A DNA stretch of 64,000 bases. It comes from Paguma larvata (Eukaryota > Chordata > Mammalia > Carnivora > Viverridae). A program made the translations under genes and the position numbers. The DNA is taken from assembly GCA_030068075.1 (NCBI GenBank), contig CM057823.1, positions 13,240,485-13,304,484 of the forward strand, in the 5' to 3' direction. How positions within the stretch are numbered: the stretch's first letter is position 1; the number at the start of each line of letters is the position of its first letter. Below are positions 33,180 through 43,430 of this stretch, piece after piece. Below the pieces are notes generated by a model that was not told the DNA's origin, made no database searches, and saw only the letters and a program-made list of their open reading frames with translations.

Positions 33180-33300
33180 GATTGGGACTTTCACTTATGA
33201 AGCCTTACGCATGGTGCTTTATACATATGTTCTTGTTTAATTCTGACCCCCTTCCAAATAAATTCCATGTGGTAGATATTATCTTTATTTTAAGGTAAAC
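33180..33300 (-). mobile_element. MIR-like fragment
   Basis: The reversed MIR pattern is seen as 'gcatggtgctttatacatat', 'cttgtttaattctgaccccc' and 'gtggtagatattatctttat'. Diverged and short. Confidence 0.5.
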
Positions 33301-33339
33301 TGTAGTATGTTTTTTTCCTAATATTTTTTTCCATTCTTC

Positions 33340-33690
33340 AATAGCAATATATTTCATTTGCTGGGAACATCAGTGCTCAGCCTAAAGATGACATTTTTCT
33401 ATCCTTCCCATCACTAAATTCTGGCCAGTGAGGGTTAGAATGGATGTCAAGTAGTAGCTTATGGCAAACTTTCCCAGGAGACAGCTGGTATACCTTTTAC
33501 TCTTGCTTCTTAACTGTTCTTCCATCCTGCTGCCTAGAATGTATAGCCTGCTTAGGACCATGATGGGGAGGCCACACTCTAAAACAAATTGAGAATGGAA
33601 GGAGTTATGTCCCTGAGGACTTTTCAGCCAGTCTTCCACACCAGCCTTGGGCTGCATGTCTCTGGAACTTCTATACTAGAGAAGAATAAA
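33340..33690 (+). mobile_element. Probable ancient LTR-like repeat
   Basis: The segments 'aaattctggccagtgagggt' and 'ggacttttcagccagtcttc', and the ending 'agaagaataaacttccatcc' with its polyadenylation-like AATAAA, resemble the 3' part of an old mammalian LTR. The family is not certain. Confidence 0.4.
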
Positions 33691-34224
33691 CTTCCATCCT
33701 AATTAAGGTCCACTGGTATTTATTAAAAACATTTCTTCCTAAAGTTTGCACAGAGTAGTGCTTTACATTTATGTAACAATGGCTATGTGAATGCTATTTG
33801 ATAGAAGGAAACTGCTGTATTATATATACCAAGCCAAATTACTTAGTTGGTTTTTAGGGCTCCTTTAATTTCCCCCCAACTTACTCATCTATGCAAGGTC
33901 TCCACCACCCTGCCACTATCTGTAACATACATTTCTTCATTTAGGCTGGCCTCCCTAAATCCTCTCATTCATACCGGTCTGATTTATACTTCTAGGCTTA
34001 CTCTGAAGCACGAGGAGTTAAGCATGAAAAAAAATCATTGAAAGATTGAAGAATATTTCAAGCAAGAGAGAGAGAGTTAGAGCTAGAGCTTGGATTTAAA
34101 GATGAACAGGAAATAAACATGAATGGAGGGGGGGCCAGGAGAAAAGACAAAGCAGTTCTATCAATTTCCCATCCAGGGTGGGTCCCTAGGCAGTCTATTA
34201 CGTCTTCCAGTAGTTAAATTTTAT
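33691..34224. other. Unassigned DNA
   Basis: No gene or repeat recognised. A short GAGA run lies near 34061-34072. Confidence 0.35.
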
Positions 34225-34440
34225 GTGCTAAGGAGACCACTTTAACATTATGAAAAAGACTGTGAATGGGCCCCTCCTTAACAGTAATGAAACCTTTTAA
34301 GACTTAAATTTGTCTTCATTAAGCCATTTTAAAGGTTATGAAGACAGCACAGATTATTACTATAGGATATCCTGAAGTTTGCCCTTACAGTTAATTTCTT
34401 GCTAAAATGGACAACAGAGCAGTGCTAATGTGAAATGCTG
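34225..34440 (+). repeat. Unidentified dispersed repeat, copy A
   Basis: This stretch is clearly related to 52735-52935. The best block reads cattaagccattttaaaggt here and cattaagtcattttagaggt there, followed by 'tatgaagacagcacagatta' versus 'tatgaagaaagcatagatta'. I do not recognise the family. Both copies lie beside SINE insertions. Confidence 0.7.
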
Positions 34441-34571
34441 ATTTAAAAATAAAATAATTTTTTCATACCTTACTTCATTTGTATCTATCATTCTTGTTTT
34501 TGGCTTTAAATATTGATAAACAGACATTGGTAACTGAGGCTCTGGCTCACTTTTTGAAATGTAGGGAATTA

Positions 34572-34759
34572 GGGGGCGCCTGGGTGGCTCAGTCGGTTGA
34601 GTGTCCGACTTCAGCTCAGGTCACGATTTCATGGTTTGAGTCCTGTGTCAGGCTCTGCGCTGACAGTGTGGAGCCTGCTTTGTATTCTCTGTCTCCATCT
34701 CTCTCTGCCCCTCCCCCGCTCACTCTCTCGCTCTGAAAAATAAAGAAATATTAAAAAAA
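34572..34759 (+). mobile_element. Felid SINE, sense copy
   Basis: Head gggggcgcctgggtggctca, 'gtttgagtcctgtgtcaggc', a 'tctctctgcccctccccc' block and an aaaaataaag tail are visible. I found no convincing duplication. A short deletion lies in the B-box region near 34630. Confidence 0.93.
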
Positions 34760-35104
34760 GTTAATCTGAACAAAGTGATAATGGTTTCTTGGTTGCAGGA
34801 CTTTTCAGGGTCCTTGATATGGTGACACTGTGAGTCATTAAGAGAAGAGTAGAATAGGCAGTGTTCCCAAACTTTGATTCCAAGACCTGTTGTTAAGTGA
34901 GCATCTCACAAAAAAAGAGTGCCCTGTGGAAAATCCTTGGGTCACACTGAAACAGGTGGCATAGAAGTTGTGGGCTGTGTTGTCATGAGGATTCAGGGGC
35001 TGTGTGACCCTGCCATCAACAGTCTGACCTGTGAGACTGGCATTATTAGGTGCAGAATCATTTCACTTCTCAGCCCAAATAATCCATACAGATCTTAGTT
35101 CAAG
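34760..35104. other. Unassigned DNA
   Basis: No gene recognised. The part at 34865-34960 has a faint resemblance to an old hAT-type repeat, too weak to call. Confidence 0.3.
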
Positions 35105-35235
35105 GACTAAGGTGATTTTGTAGGTAAAAGAACTGAGGCCCAGGGAGGTTAAGGAGCTTGTTCAGGGTTGTACCTTAGTGAGTGGGGAGCTGATACTAGC
35201 ACCTCAGTCCCCTGATTCTCGGAGCCAGCCTTTCT
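35105..35235 (-). mobile_element. MIR-like fragment
   Basis: Reversed MIR core: 'aaaagaactgaggcccaggg', 'aggttaaggagcttgttcag' and 'ctgattctcggagccag'. Confidence 0.6.
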
Positions 35236-35914
35236 GCCTCGGTAGATGTGGTGGACTGTAGGGAAACACCGAGTTCAGCTGGCGGAACAGACACTGGTGA
35301 GTGAGCAGTGGGGATAGGCTGGTTCAGAGTTTACGGGATTCCTTCAATCCTGTCTCGGGGGACATAGCACAAATTTCTCACCATTCTGGTCACTTGGATC
35401 TGGATGAACTCCAGTTTGTCAATTTCCTCTTAAACCATGGAACCCAGATCTAGTCTTGAGTTTTCAAGTCTGCTTTGATCGTGGCAGTGTGCGTTGGGAT
35501 ACCTTTATTCTTATTTAGATCGCTACTGATAAACTATTCTTGAGTTAATGAAGACCAAGAACAAGATAATTATTTTTCTAGGATCCACGCATCATTTTGG
35601 CTAATATTAAGCTTGCGGTTAACCCCAGTTCTGTTTGATGTGACTTACTGTCAAGTTTTCTCCTAAGTTTAAATTAATCAAGTAAGATTAATTTTTCAGA
35701 CCTAAATGTAGGTCTTTACATTAACCCTGTTTTATTTCATCTTGGTAGTTTTGGCTCAGTACTTTTGACTGTCAGGATTAATTTTGCATCTTGACTCATT
35801 TATTCTTCCAGTTCTTTCTTCTAGTATTGCAAAAATTGCAGTATATAGACTTCTGATTTCTTTATTTCTCAACCCAACTATGTTTCTCTGTAAGAGGGAG
35901 GAGTGGAAACTGAG
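35236..35914. other. Unassigned DNA
   Basis: No gene or repeat recognised in this AT-rich stretch. Confidence 0.35.
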
Positions 35915-36000
35915 GAGCATTTATTTACTACCTATTACTTGCAAGGTACTGTGCCAGGAACATTATGCATATTTTATTATTTAATCCTCATTAATAACTG
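35915..36000 (-). mobile_element. MIR fragment, reversed
   Basis: Reads 'catttatttactacctatta', 'ggtactgtgccaggaacatt' and 'attatttaatcctcattaat'. It adjoins a sense MIR fragment. Confidence 0.65.
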
Positions 36001-36004
36001 TATA

Positions 36005-36145
36005 TGATCATAACTTCCTCTTCTGTAAAAGGAGAATGAAGATTCTCATCTCAAAGAATTTTGGAGAATGAGTGAGATAATTTAGATTATGTACTTACTA
36101 TAATGTCTGGCAGATAGTAGGCACTTGGTATGTATTAGCTGTCTT
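36005..36145 (+). mobile_element. MIR fragment, sense
   Basis: Reads 'acttcctcttctgtaaaagg', 'gaatgagtgagataatttag' and 'gtctggcagatagtaggcac'. It lies back to back with the reversed MIR at 35915-36000. Confidence 0.68.
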
Positions 36146-36569
36146 TACTTCTGTCCCTCTGCCTTCATCTTCTCTTTGGACAGATAGGGACAAGGACAGA
36201 AAACTGTGATATTCCATTAAGAAGGCCTCTCTCGATGCCACAGAACCACCAGTCAGCTCCTCCTGTATTGTTAACCAATTTTCATACCATGTGAATATTA
36301 TTTACTGCTGCGTTACACCTTACTCCCAGACTTGGCAGCTTAAAATGAGACACATCTATTTTTTCCCCTATACTTTCTGTGGGTCGTGAATCTAAGCACA
36401 GTTTACCTGGGTCCTCTGCTTTAGGATTTCTTACGAAGCTGCGATCAAGGTGTTGACTAGGGTATATTCTAATCTGAAAGGTCGACTGGAAAGGAATCTT
36501 TTTCAAACTTACTCATGTGGTTAATGACATGAATCAGTTCCTGGAAGGTTGTTGGATTGAGGGCCTCAG

Positions 36570-36571
36570 TC

Positions 36572-36645
<74 letters not shown>

Positions 36646-36734
36646 TTCCTTCCTTCCTTCCTTCCTTCCTTCCTTCCTTCCTTCCTTCCTTCCTTCCTTC
36701 CTTCCTTCCTTTTTCTCTCTCTCTCTCTTTCTTT
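36570..36734 (+). repeat. (TTTC)n(TTCC)n microsatellite
   Basis: 165 bp without a purine: TTTC units to about 36641, TTCC units to about 36709, then CT. Likely highly length-polymorphic between individuals. Serine/phenylalanine/leucine frames here are purely repeat-derived. Confidence 0.97.
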
Positions 36735-36969
36735 AAAAATTTTTAATGTTTATTTATTTTTCAGAGAGAGAGACAGAGACAGAGACAGAGACAGAGATAG
36801 ATCATGAGCAAGGGAGGGGCAGAGAGAGAGGCAGACACAGAATCCAAAGCAGGCTCCAGGATCCAAGCCGTCAGCACAGAGCCCGACGTGGGGCTCAAAC
36901 TCATGAACTGTGAGATCACGACCTGAGCCAACGTTGGATGCTTAACCAACTGAGCCATCCAGGTGCCCC
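36571..36969 (-). mobile_element. Felid SINE with about 165 bp expanded pyrimidine tail
   Basis: The SINE body and head (36740-36969, ending 'ccatccaggtgcccc') are normal. Its 3' tail has expanded into (TTTC)n followed by (TTCC)n, an uninterrupted polypyrimidine tract at 36570-36734. A perfect 12 bp duplication, gagggcctcagt, at 36559-36570 and 36970-36981 brackets both parts, so the repeat is the tail of this insertion. An extra (GACAGA)n run lies near 36769-36796. Confidence 0.95.
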
Positions 36970-37459
36970 GAGGGCCTCAGTTTCTTGCTGGCCATCAGGT
37001 GGAGGTCACCCTCAGTTCTTGGTCATGCGCAGTTCTTCAGCTTGCTTCACCAGAGCAAGCATATGGGAAGAATTAGAGGGTGTGAACAAGACAGAAGTCA
37101 TAGGCTTTTATAACCTAATTCAGAAGTGACATTCTGTTACTTTTGCTGTGTTCTATTTATTGGAAATGAGTCATTAAGTCCAGCCCCCAACAAGAGTGGG
37201 GGATGGCGGAGGAGTAAAAACCAGTAGGCAGGGACCACTGAGTGCCATGCCAGCAGCTGCCTACCACATGCCGTAATCTTTATCAGGGAGACCTGGATGC
37301 AAATCCAGGTTTCCAAGTCCTTGCTCTTTCCCAAAAAGTCTACCACAGGAAGAGTCTTGAGTGTTGGTTGTAGTAATAACTGTGAGCTGATTATGTAGCC
37401 CTGTTTCATCCTCTCAAGACCTCAAGTACTCAACTTTCTTACTCTTAGCAAATAGCTTT

Positions 37460-37862
37460 GTTTCCAATAGAGAAATTAGACAGTATCATATTCCTTGCAT
37501 ATGCCCTGCTGCTTGGTACATCTATGTTTTGCATACTTGGTTCCCTTTGCCTACAGTGTTCTTTCTTTTCTGCCTGGTTGAACTTTTTCTTATCCTCTAA
37601 GAATTAGCTTGAATCAGACTCTTTGGTGAGGTCTCCTCTGTTCCCAGGAGCAGAGTTAGTTATCCCCTCTTCTCTATTTCAGTGTCTCTTACACGTACTT
37701 CAAAGATGGCTCCCCTCTCACTGCATTCAGTTACTTTTTTACATTGTTTCTCTTTTCCTATTTTATAAGCTCTGTGGAATTAGGGACTATGTTTTATTCA
37801 CCTTCCTATCTCTATGCCTAACATTTTATGGAGTTCAGTAAATATTTTTCAAATCAGTGAAT
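37460..37862 (+). mobile_element. L2 LINE 3' end
   Basis: The L2 3' signature appears as 'ttctttcttttctgcctggt', 'tttataagctctgtggaatt', 'agggactatgttttattcac' and a terminal 'gttcagtaaatatttttc' with a gaatgaatg-like end. Confidence 0.72.
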
Positions 37863-38339
37863 GAATGTCTACTACTCCCAACCAGGTACATGATAATAGG
37901 TGAAAAATAGCAATAATGAAAGGTACTTTCTTCAGATATTGGTGTGTCCAGTGACTAAGGTCGTCCTTGGCTTCTTCCTTTCTCTCACACTTGATAGTAC
38001 ACTATACCATCAGTAGATCTTGTTGGCTCTAACTTCTGAATAACCAATTTCATTGACTCTAGGATGACGTTGATTGTAAGACATAGTAGCATGGTTGCTA
38101 GGTATTATATATATTATAATAGTATCATATATTTAATATTGTATATCTGTTTATATAGTGTAGTATTACAGTACTACTAAGAGAAAATGCTGCTAATTAA
38201 ACTATGGCATGTCATTGACTATAGAATGTATCTTGATTGCATGGGTATAAAATATGAAACAATGAATATCTTAGAATTGTTTAAATATATATACCTCTTA
38301 CCATTTCCACTTGCCTAAAGTAATACCGCGTCTCATGTT
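37863..38339. other. Unassigned AT-rich DNA
   Basis: No gene or repeat recognised. Runs of atat lie near 38106-38160. Confidence 0.35.
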
Positions 38340-38823
38340 GAACATGCAGTAGTCTTGTTACTGGTCTCTTTAGAGACTATTCTTTATAAAGCAGCCAGAG
38401 GAATTTTTTTTTTAAGTCAGTCGGCTCGTAGTACTCCTTTGACCTTTGTTCAAACATCTTAAGTGAGCCAAGGTACTCAGAACAAAGTCAGATTCCTCAG
38501 TGTGATTTACAGATTCTTGCACAACCTGGTCACTGCTTACGTTTCCACTCTCCTATCACCACTGCTCTCCCCTTTGCACGCTCTGATTTATCTATACTTT
38601 CCTTCTATCTATTCTTTGATCATACTAAGCTTATGCCCACCCACCTCAGGGCCTTTGCACTTGCTATTCCTTCCCCCTGGAATGCTTTTCCCTTCAAAGT
38701 GTACAGTGCTCCTTTCCTTACTTCATTTATGTCTCTGCTTACATATCACAGCCTTGAAGAGATCTTCGTTCAGAACTCCCTCCCGTATTTAGATTGTGTC
38801 ACAGAATCTATCACTGTTCAACA

Positions 38824-38857
<34 letters not shown>

Positions 38858-38995
38858 ATGCGCATGTGTGCACTGATCCTAAAAGAATATGTTTCTGAGA
38901 GCGAAAATTTTGTCTGAATTGTCCACGGCTATATCTCCAGTACTTGTAACAGAGATGCAATTGATTATTTGTTGAATGAATGAATAAATGTTTGA
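38340..38995 (+). mobile_element. L2 LINE 3' region with internal TG repeat
   Basis: Old L2 sequence reads 'aagcagccagaggaattttt', 'gcacaacctggtcactgctt', 'cctcagggcctttgcacttg', 'ccccctggaatgcttttccc' and 'gttgaatgaatgaataaatg'. A (TG)16 tract at 38827-38858 interrupts it. Frames of 109 and 94 codons here are remnants or chance. Confidence 0.8.
38827..38858 (+). repeat. (TG)16 microsatellite
   Basis: Sixteen exact TG units followed by catgcgcatgtg. Alternating purine-pyrimidine sequence with Z-DNA potential. Confidence 0.97.
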
Positions 38996-39940
38996 TTGAA
39001 ACCTACCTTTATGGTGAATAATCTCTCATTAACACCCACAAAGTGGTTTGATACTTACATGTCTGTTTATGAATGTTATCTGAAATTTCTCCATTTAGAA
39101 GTTTTCACGTAAATAAAAAATTCTATAAACTGAGGCAGGGATTTTCTTTTCTTGGTAAGTTACATGCAAACTATTTGGGTGTCCTCATCAGCAAAAAGAA
39201 AGCTCAGGTGTGCCAAGACCAGCCCTGTGGTGTTTGCCGTCATTGTCATGGCATGCCCCCATGGGCCAACTCCATCTTTCCCTTTCTGCCTGATGCCTTG
39301 CATTGTGATTTCCATTAGTACCACCCTGAAACTCTGGCATGCAGGACTCTTGCCCTGGGTCTTGTGCTTTAAAGGGCTCCATGCTGGTCCTTCTTTGGTC
39401 CTTCTCCTCCTGGAGTGAGGAGTCCTTGAGATCAAAAGGATATAACCATCTGAAACTTATATTTCTTTCTTCTAGAACACATTTCTGATATATGAGACTT
39501 CAGAATTTCCTACCCAAGTGGTCACAAGCCAACTTCCAAGCCTCGAGGACTCTTTCTTGATGGAGCAGAGGATGCTGACTTTGCACGCACACTTGGGCAA
39601 GGGACAGCCCAAGTGTTGACTGTTTCAAGGCTAGATGGAGCTTTCACATGTGGCCTGGGTTGTCTCTATGTGTGTGCCCTGTGTTCTTTGTGGTGCAGAA
39701 AGGAATTAGGGATGAAAGAGAAGGGAGAGCGGGCCACTTTCAGGCATGGATTTCTGGGAATCTGAGGATTCTGGATTTAAGTATGTTTGCTCAGGCAGAA
39801 GTATAGATGTCTTCACCAATGGTGTTGACATATGGTTTGATATATAACTTTGAACATTTAGATGTATGGTTCCATTTGTACCCTTGGCCAGGGATCTGCA
39901 AATATTTGGGGTGAGCTTGATTCCACTCACTGACTCTAGA
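38996..39940. other. Unassigned DNA
   Basis: About 0.9 kb without a recognised gene or repeat. Overlapping frames at 39073-39435 on both strands encode low-information peptides without domains. Confidence 0.35.
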
Positions 39941-39954
39941 TGAAGTGTTTGCAA

Positions 39955-40162
39955 CTTTTTAAAAAAAATGTTTATTTATTTTGAGAGAGTGAGAGAGCAA
40001 GCATGAGTGGGGGAGGGGAGAGAGAAAGGGAGAGAGAGAATCCCAAGCAGCCTCCACCCTGTCAGTGCAGAGCTGGACCCCTGGGCTAGAACTCATGAAC
40101 TGTGAGATCATGACCTGAGCTGAAATGAAGTCAGATGCTTAACTGACTGAAACACCTGCCCC
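39955..40162 (-). mobile_element. Felid SINE, antisense copy
   Basis: Reversed SINE with a perfect 14 bp duplication, tgaagtgtttgcaa, at 39941-39954 and 40163-40176. The head is shortened (ends 'acacctgcccc'). Confidence 0.94.
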
Positions 40163-40176
40163 TGAAGTGTTTGCAA

Positions 40177-40555
40177 TTAAAAAAAAAAAAAAAGGAAAAT
40201 CAAGAAATAAAGCTGAATTTATAGATAAATTAAGTCTTATCTGGGACCTCAGTGTATAAATATAGAGATACAGGATTATTCTGGTTGCCACAAGAATAAA
40301 AGCTCAGGTACTTCCATCCCCACCCTGATCCCTCCCTCAGAGTGGCCTTGAGGCATAGCTTTGGAACTCCAGGACTTCACAGACAGATTCAGTTTCAAAA
40401 TTATGGCTTTATATTAGCTTCTTATGCTGGTGTTGGGCATATCTGTTCTGTGAACCTGCCTTGAAACAGTACTGCATAACCAAACAAGTTTGGGAGAAAC
40501 AAGGCACTATTAGACCTCTTTGACAGTCACAGTGCCCAGCAAAGTGAAATTTCTT
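40177..40555. other. Unassigned DNA beginning with a poly(A) run
   Basis: A poly(A) run lies at about 40179-40193. No gene or repeat is recognised after it. Confidence 0.35.
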
Positions 40556-41062
40556 TCCCCCTCCCCAGCTTGTTCAGAAATAACGACATACAACATTGTG
40601 TAAGCTTCAGGTGTACAACATGATGATTTGATATACGCATATATTGTGAAGTGATGGCCACAATAAGGTTAGTTATCACATCCATCACCTCACATAATTG
40701 TCTATTTTTTTTTATTGTGGTGAGAACTTTTAAGATCTATTTTCTTAGCAATTTTCAAGTATACAATACAGTGTTGTTAACTAGAGTCATCATGCTGTAA
40801 TTTGAATCTCTGGGACTTACTCATATTGCAAGTGGACTTTGCACCCTTTGACCTCCTTCACCCATGTCCCCCACCCCACTGTCCCTGGCAACCATCAGTC
40901 TACTCTGTTTCTAGGAGGTTTTGTTTTTTTTTTTTTTAGATTCTATGTATAATAAGATCATAAGGTATTTGTCTTTTTCTGTCTGACTTGTTTCACTTAG
41001 CATAATGCCCTCAAGGTTCATTCACGTTATCAAAATAGTAGGATTTCCTTCATTTTCAAAAT
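40556..41062 (-). mobile_element. Ancient L1M 3' end, first of two tandem copies
   Basis: Reversed L1M 3'UTR: 'gcttcaggtgtacaacatga', 'gttaactagagtcatcatgc', 'accctttgacctccttcacc', 'cctggcaaccatcagtctac', 'tttcacttagcataatgccc'. It stops near 41062, where a second L1M 3' end begins. Confidence 0.78.
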
Positions 41063-41197
41063 ATTTCATTGGAGATCATGTTCAACAGAGTGATTTGATA
41101 TATGTATATATTGCAAAATGACCCCAATAAAGTTAGTTAACACATTTATCACCTGACATAGTTATCTTTTTTTCTTTTTTGTGTGGTGAGAACTTTT

Positions 41198-41412
41198 TTT
41201 AAAATTTATTTATATTTGAGAGAGAGAGAGAGAGGAGTGTGCACACACACATGCGTGAGGGAGGGGCAGAGAGAGGGAGACAGAGGATCTGAAGCAGTCT
41301 CCATGCTGACATCAGAGAGCCCAATGTGGGGCTTGACTGACTCATGGAAGCTGTGAGATCATGACCTGAGCTGAAGTCAGACGCTTAACTGACTGAGCCA
41401 CCCGGGTGCCCC
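41198..41412 (-). mobile_element. Felid SINE inside the ancient L1M
   Basis: Reversed SINE ending 'ccacccgggtgcccc', with a perfect 16 bp duplication, tgtggtgagaactttt, at 41182-41197 and 41413-41428. A (CA)n-like stretch lies at 41241-41252. Confidence 0.95.
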
Positions 41413-41589
41413 TGTGGTGAGAACTTTTAAGATCTACTCACTCAGCAGCTTTCAAATATACATATATATGTATATTTCATTTATATATATAGATTTTATT
41501 TATCCATTTATCTATTATATTTTATCTTTATATATTTATATCAATTACATATTTATATATATATTTTATTTAAAATTTTTATTTATCTA

Positions 41590-43430
41590 TTCATCCATCA
41601 ACAGACAGTTTGGTTGTTTCCATATCATGTCTATTGTGAATAATGTTGCAATGAACATGCAGATATTACTTGAAGATAATGATTTTGTTTCCTTTAGATA
41701 TATAACCAAAAGTGAGATTGCTGGAACATATAGTAAATCTATTATTAATTTTTTGTGGAATGTCCATACTGGTTTTCATAGTGACTGTACAAATTTACAT
41801 TCCTAGAGTGTACAAGGGTTTCCACACATTATCTCTTGTCTTTTTGATAATGAACACTGACAGGTATGGGGTGGTATCTCATTGTGGTTTGGATTTGCAT
41901 TTCCCTGATGATTAGTAATGTTAAACTCCTTTCCATGTACCTGTTGGCTATTTGTATATCTTCTCTAGAAAAATGTCTGTTGAGGTCATTTGCCCATTTT
42001 AAAATCAGATTATTACTATTTTTGCTGTTGAGTTATAGGAGTTCCTTCTATATTTCCAATATTATCTTTTAAACAAGTGGTTCGCAGATATTTTCTCCCA
42101 TTCCCGAGGTTGTCTCTTGATTTTGTTTCTTTTGTTGTGCAGGAGCTTTTTAGTTTCGTGTGGACCCAGTTGTTCATTTTTGCTTTTGTTACTTGTACTT
42201 TTGTTGTCAAATCCAAAAAATCATTGCCAAGACCAATGTCAAGGAGCTTATTTCCTATGTTTTCTTGTAGGAGTTTTACTGTTTCAGGCCTTATGTTTAA
42301 GTCCTTCAATTTGAGTTAAATTTTGTAAATGGTGTAAGATAGTGGTTCAGTTTTATTCTTTTCAGTGGGAATATCCAATTTTCCCAACGTTTTGTTGGGG
42401 ACCATCTTTTTCCCCAGGAATATTCTTGGATTTCTTGTCAAATATTAGTTGGCTGTATATGAGTGGTTTATTTCTGGGTTTCTGATTATGTTCCATTGAC
42501 CTATGTTTTTATTTCATGCCAGTATCATACTGTTTTGATTACAACAGCATTTAGTATAGCTTGAAATCAGGTGACGCCTCTGCTTTGCTCTTCTTTCTTA
42601 GGATCGCTTTAGCTATTTGGGGACTTTTGTGGTTCCATACAAATTTTAAGATGATTGTTTCTATTTCTGTGAAAAATGCTGTTGGAATTTTGATATGGAT
42701 TGCATTGTATCTATAGATGGCATTTTAACAATGTTAATTCTTATGATTCATGAACACAGGATATCTTTCTATTCATTTGTGTCTTTCATCAAAGTCTTGT
42801 AGCTTTTTGTGTAGAGATCTTTTACTTCCTTGGTTAAATATATTCCTAGGTGTTTTATTCTTTTTGATGCTATTGTAAATGGGATTGTTTCCTTAATTTC
42901 TCTGATAGTTCATTATTCATATAAAGAAGTGCCAATTGGTTTTTATATATTGATTTTGGATCCTGCAACTTTACTAAATTCATTCATTAGTTCTAACAGT
43001 TTTTTGAGTGGCATCTTTAGGATTTTCTATATAAAATATGCCATCTATAAACAGAGACAATTTTATTTCCTATCTAATTTGGATGATTTTGATTTCTTTT
43101 TCTTGCCTAATTGCTCTGGCTGGACTTTCAATATTATGTTGAATAAAAATGGCAAGTGTGGGTATGCTTGTCTTGTTCCCGATCTTAGAAGAAAAGCATA
43201 CAGCCTTTCCATGAGTATAATGTTTCTTTATGCTAACTTTGGGATTAGTTTGTTCTTCTTTTTCTGATTCCTTGAGGTGCAATGTTAGGTCGTTTATGTG
43301 AGATCTTTCTTTTTTCTTGATCTGTGCATTTATAGCTATAAACTTTCCTCTTAGAACTTCTTTTACTGCACCCCATAAGTTTTGATATATATTTTCATTT
43401 TCATTTGTCTCATTCAGTTCAGTTTGGGGT
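41590..43430 (-). pseudogene. L1M ORF2 relic
   Basis: On the minus strand the translation follows L1 ORF2 from the C-terminal region into the reverse transcriptase: a RPETVKLLQENIG-like block near 42240-42300 and LVPNL-like endonuclease-proximal text past 43260. The short frames at 41414-41806, 42016-42309 and 43070-43579 are pieces or opposite-strand shadows. An internal deletion near 43236 removes part of the protein. Confidence 0.72.

Larger units (their letters stand above)
36285..37268 (-). mobile_element. MLT1-type LTR interrupted by an expanded SINE
   Basis: The reversed LTR starts near 'tttactgctgcgttacacc' and runs through 'ctgtgggtcgtgaatctaag', 'cacagtttacctgggtcctc' and 'gattgagggcctcag'. 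After the SINE it resumes as 'cctcagtttcttgctggcca', 'ataacctaattcagaagtga' and 'cagctgcctaccaca', its 5' end. It appears to be a near-complete solitary LTR. Confidence 0.7.

Noticed and set aside
36517..36807. 96-codon frame of FLSFFLS and FLPSFLPS repeats
   Set aside because: It is a translation of the expanded SINE tail microsatellite.
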